From assembly GCA_963588905.1 (NCBI GenBank), contig CAVAJF010000022.1, positions 1-64,000 of the forward strand: a DNA stretch of 64,000 nucleotides, written 5' to 3'. This document shows, one piece after another, positions 61,258 to 64,000 of this stretch. The notes under the pieces are model-generated. The model made no database searches, was not told the DNA's origin, and saw nothing but the letters and a program-made list of their open reading frames with translations. Every line of letters begins with the position of its first letter. Positions within the stretch are counted from its first letter, which is position 1. Both the position numbers and the translations under genes were made by a program. The stretch comes from Butyricicoccus_A sp963588905. GTDB lineage: Bacteria; Bacillota; Clostridia; Oscillospirales; Butyricicoccaceae.

Positions 61258-62009
61258 TTGCTCGCCTCGCGGCAGCCATGCGCAAAGGTCGGGTCATACA
61301 GCTTGGAGCGCTCGTACTGATCGCCCAAAAAGCCTCCGACTGTGATGAGTGCCGTCTTGTGAATGCCGTTTTCTTTGGCGGTCTGCTCCAGCCCTGCGAT
61401 TGTCGTGCGGAACACCTGCTCATCCGGCCATGTCGCTTTATAGACGATTGCCGCCGGTGTCTCCGGCGCATAACCGCCCGCAATCAGTTCTTCTGCCAGC
61501 TTACCCAGCATTCCCGATGACAAAAACAGCACCATCGTGCTGCCATGTGCTGCCAGCTTACGGATAGATTCCCGTTCCGGCACCGGTGTTCTGCCCGCCA
61601 TGCGGCTCAAAATGACCGTCTGGCTGACATTCGGCAGGGTATACTCCGCGTGCAGCGCTGCTGCTGCGCCGCAGAATGAAGACACGCCCGGACAAACAGC
61701 ATATTCAATGCCCTGTTCGTCCAATATATCCATCTGTTCCCGAATCGCACCATAAATAGACGGGTCGCCCGTATGCAGACGTACCACCAGTTTTCCCGCC
61801 TTTGCCGCCGGAATCATGACATCCATGACTTCCTCCAGCGTCATAGAAGCGCTGTCATAAATCTGACAGCCCGCTTTTGTCCGCGCCAAGTGCGCCGGAT
61901 TGACCAGCGAACCGGCATATACGACGACATCCGCCTGTTCCAGCAGCTTCGCGCCGCGCACGGTAATCAAATCTTCTGCGCCGGGACCAGCTCCCACAAA
62001 CTGAATCAT
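61254..62009 (-). CDS. cbiF: Cobalt-precorrin-4 C11-methyltransferase
   Basis: A 251-residue SAM-dependent methyltransferase (CbiF/CobM). Signatures: FVGAGPGAEDLITVRGAKLL, YAGSLVNPAHL, RLHTGDPSIYGAIREQ, PGVSSFCGAAAAL, SRMAGRTPVPERE. Start MIQFVGAGPG follows AAGGAGAGG; 12 more codons upstream lie in cbiD. Four-base overlaps on both sides. Confidence 0.96.
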   Translation of the reverse strand: MIQFVGAGPGAEDLITVRGAKLLEQADVVVYAGSLVNPAHLARTKAGCQIYDSASMTLEEVMDVMIPAAKAGKLVVRLHTGDPSIYGAIREQMDILDEQGIEYAVCPGVSSFCGAAAALHAEYTLPNVSQTVILSRMAGRTPVPERESIRKLAAHGSTMVLFLSSGMLGKLAEELIAGGYAPETPAAIVYKATWPDEQVFRTTIAGLEQTAKENGIHKTALITVGGFLGDQYERSKLYDPTFAHGCREASK

Positions 62010-63157
62010 ATCTTCCTCTCCTTCTCTCTTCGCGCCGCGATACACGCCTGCGCGCCATCTGACTGCATCAAAATACCATACTGATTGGTAAAAATCACAT
62101 ACTCGATGCCAATCTGCTTGCCGGTCTTGCCACAGACGCGGTGCACGAGATGTGATTGAATTTTTTGTGAAATAGACTGTAAAACCGGTTTATCCAAATG
62201 GACGGCCTGCAAAATGTCCAAGCAGGCATCCACAGTCACTGCTGCCATCAATTTTCGGATCGTCTCCACCTCGGCGCCGCACAGTGCTGCGTGCGAAGCA
62301 AAAATTTCCTGCCGGGCATCCGCATAGGCGGAATGCGTCTGAAACACACCCGCCGCCAATTTGATGAGCTTTCCCGCATGTCCGACGAGCAGAATCTTGG
62401 AAAAACCACGATATACCGCGTAATCCAGTGCTTCTCCGATAAAATTCGAGCACTTGACGCCGCGCGTAATATCCAGCCCCAATGTATCGCGGGCAAAATC
62501 CTCACCGTAATTTCCGGGACACAGCAGCAGCTCCCGCTGTCCATCCGCATACCGGCTGTTCATGTCAATATGAATCGTATCAATCAGTGCCTGCTCGCTC
62601 ATCGGCTCGACAATGCCGCTTGTGCCCAGCACAGACAATCCGCCGACAATGCCCAGCTTTGGATTGAATGTCCGTGCACCCAATTCCTTTCCCTCCGGAA
62701 TGGAAATGACAACGGAAAATCCACCGGTATAGCTGTATTTCTGTGCGATGTCACGCACTGCATGTGTGATCTGCTCGCGCGGGCCCGGATTGATCGCCGC
62801 GGTGCCGACCGGCTGCGCCAAGCCGGGTCTTGTGACACGCCCGACACCCTCTCCGCCGTCTATGGTAATATCTGCCGCTGTCTTTTGCACATCCGCGTAA
62901 ATCAAAATGCCATGTGTAATATCCGGGTCATCTCCTGCATCCTTGCGCACGGCGCAGCGCACTTGATCCGGTGTGCGGGTCATATCTTCAATATCCAATG
63001 TCAGGGCAATCCCCTTGGGTGTCATGAGCCGGATCTGCCGCACCGGCTGACCGCTGAGCAGCGCTTCTGCCGCCGCCTTCGCCGCGCCCGCCGCGCAGCT
63101 GCCGGTCGTATAACCGAGTGCCAGCTTTTTCTGATTTTTTACGACATACTGTTTCAT
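62006..63157 (-). CDS. cbiD: Cobalt-precorrin-5B C1-methyltransferase
   Basis: A 383-residue CbiD, specific to the anaerobic pathway. Signatures: LGYTTGSCAAGAAKAA near the N-terminus, DITHGILIYADV, GGEGVGRVTRPGL, PVGTAAINPGPREQI, GTSGIVEPMSEQAL and LLVGHAGKLIKLA. Full length. ATG overlaps the rsmA stop by four bases. Confidence 0.96.
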   Translation of the reverse strand: MKQYVVKNQKKLALGYTTGSCAAGAAKAAAEALLSGQPVRQIRLMTPKGIALTLDIEDMTRTPDQVRCAVRKDAGDDPDITHGILIYADVQKTAADITIDGGEGVGRVTRPGLAQPVGTAAINPGPREQITHAVRDIAQKYSYTGGFSVVISIPEGKELGARTFNPKLGIVGGLSVLGTSGIVEPMSEQALIDTIHIDMNSRYADGQRELLLCPGNYGEDFARDTLGLDITRGVKCSNFIGEALDYAVYRGFSKILLVGHAGKLIKLAAGVFQTHSAYADARQEIFASHAALCGAEVETIRKLMAAVTVDACLDILQAVHLDKPVLQSISQKIQSHLVHRVCGKTGKQIGIEYVIFTNQYGILMQSDGAQACIAARREKERKI

Positions 63158-64000
63158 TCCTGATTCATCCGTGCCTCTGCCAGCTCAGTCAGCTTGGCAA
63201 AGTCCTCCAAGCTCAGCTTTTCGCCTCGAATGCGGGCATCAAAGCCACAGTCTGTGATGAGCTGCACGATGCCGGCCTTGCCCAAAGAAGCTCCCAGCAC
63301 ACCATTGAGCGCATTGGCCAGTGTTTTTCTGCGCTGACCAAACGCCGCCTTAATCAACGTAAACAGCAGCTTTTCATTGCTGACCTGCACGGGCGGCTTC
63401 TCACGCGGCACGAGACGAACGACCGCAGAATCTACTTTCGGCTGCGGTACAAAGCAATCGCGCGGCACATCAAACAAAATCTCCGCCTGTGCATAATAGG
63501 CAATATAAATAGAAAATGCGCTGTAATCCGAGCTTCCCGCCGACGCGCAAATGCGTTCCGCAACTTCCTTCTGTACCATAACGGTAATCGCGGAAAATGC
63601 CTTGGACTCCAGCATTGCTGTGATTGCTGGTGTCGTGATATAGTACGGTAGATTGGCACAGGCATACACCGACTTTTCTCCGAACTTTTCCTGACAAATG
63701 CCTGCCAAATCGCACTTGAGCACATCGCCCTGTACAATTTCGACATTGCTGCAGTCTGCCAGTGTTTCCTCTAACACCGGAAATAGCGCGCGATCCAGCT
63801 CAATCGAACACACTTGACTCGCCCGCTTGGACAGCTGCTCGGTCAGACAGCCCATACCCGGACCGACTTCCAGCGCGCAGCTGGTCTCATCTACGCCGCA
63901 GCTCTCGGCAATGCGCGCCGGAACCCATGCCGCTGTCAAAAAGTTCTGTCCCAGTGATTTAGAAAAACGAAACCCATGCCGTCCCAGCACAGCGCGTATT
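63154..64000 (-). CDS. rsmA: 16S rRNA adenine dimethyltransferase (cut by window edge)
   Basis: C-terminal 281 or so residues of RsmA/KsgA, which dimethylates A1518 and A1519 of 16S rRNA. GRHGFRFSKSLGQNFL, SAM motif LEVGPGMGCLTEQL, catalytic NLPYYITTP and the QPKVDSAVVRL/FGQRRKTLANAL stretches are present. The frame stays open past the in-frame GTG at 63990 to the window end, and relatives have several residues more before GRHGF, so the true start is probably outside. Its stop overlaps cbiD, placing this housekeeping gene at or near the head of the cobalamin run. Confidence 0.93.
   Translation of the reverse strand, partial: IRAVLGRHGFRFSKSLGQNFLTAAWVPARIAESCGVDETSCALEVGPGMGCLTEQLSKRASQVCSIELDRALFPVLEETLADCSNVEIVQGDVLKCDLAGICQEKFGEKSVYACANLPYYITTPAITAMLESKAFSAITVMVQKEVAERICASAGSSDYSAFSIYIAYYAQAEILFDVPRDCFVPQPKVDSAVVRLVPREKPPVQVSNEKLLFTLIKAAFGQRRKTLANALNGVLGASLGKAGIVQLITDCGFDARIRGEKLSLEDFAKLTELAEARMNQE

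Noticed and set aside
1..64000. CRISPR arrays, tRNA or rRNA genes, insertion sequences, integrases
   Set aside because: I saw no regularly spaced repeats, no cloverleaf or rRNA signature stretches, and no transposase or integrase motifs in any frame.

Overview
The window comes from a low-GC Gram-positive (Firmicutes) anaerobe of the class Clostridia, most likely an Oscillospirales/Butyricicoccaceae-type gut bacterium. Supporting signs are strong GGAGG ribosome-binding sites, consensus vegetative promoters, many rho-independent terminators, a T-box, the DapL (LL-diaminopimelate aminotransferase) lysine route, a GSIII-type glutamine synthetase, an ANTAR-domain nitrogen regulator next to glnA, and an anaerobic (cbi-type) cobalamin pathway. 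I cannot name the species from sequence alone. No rRNA, tRNA, CRISPR array, insertion sequence or prophage was seen.

Layout. (1) 126-1242: a small lipoprotein and a YczE-like membrane protein. (2) 1371-13938: a nitrogen-assimilation block. glnN (GSIII) and a fused ammonium channel-PII protein read left; gltB, gltD, glnA (GSI) and an ANTAR regulator (NitR-like) read right. The leaders of glnN, amt and gltB each carry a rho-independent terminator whose 5' arm overlaps a small hairpin with a six-base loop beginning A with G at position 4. That is the signature of ANTAR antitermination targets, so the nearby ANTAR protein probably controls all three. (3) 14091-17714: dapF-pyrG-dapL. (4) 17870-23113: an LtaS-like phosphoglycerol transferase, a Gfo/Idh/MocA oxidoreductase, a nucleoside phosphorylase, a DUF951 protein and an S1-domain protein. 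(5) 23179-26306: a visibly AT-richer unit with a MerR regulator, a MATE exporter under a 19-base-spacer MerR-type promoter, and a cytidylate-kinase-like protein. (6) 26385-27606: divergent padC/padR around a PadR operator. (7) 27637-32006: ilvB-ilvN behind a T-box, then ilvD behind its own promoter and attenuator. (8) 32114-42528: housekeeping genes (DUF421/DUF4363 pair, DacF, HPr-like protein, MtaB, RarA, GlyA, Nth, CoaX, a phosphodiesterase) and three small genes of unknown function. (9) 42531 to the right edge: a leftward run of 22 genes, rsmA then cobalamin and tetrapyrrole genes, almost all joined by 4-base overlaps.

The tetrapyrrole run makes uroporphyrinogen III from glutamyl-tRNA (hemA, hemL, hemB, hemC, hemD) and carries it through the anaerobic corrin pathway (cobA, precorrin-2 dehydrogenase domain, cbiH, cbiF, cbiG, cbiD, cbiJ, cbiE/T, cbiC, cbiA, cobO) to nucleotide-loop assembly (cbiP, cobD, cbiB, cobU, cobT, cobS). 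The C20 methyltransferase (cbiL) and the cobalt chelatase (cbiK/cbiX) are not in the window. Three enzymes are fusions: CobA-HemD, CbiE-CbiT and CbiJ-precorrin-2 dehydrogenase.

The most interesting items are the shared ANTAR-type leader architecture, with one hexaloop hairpin at the very 5' end of the transcript; the ilvD leader, whose first nine bases can pair with the apex of its own terminator; and two CobU-like proteins that each keep a different part of the family's conserved motifs.
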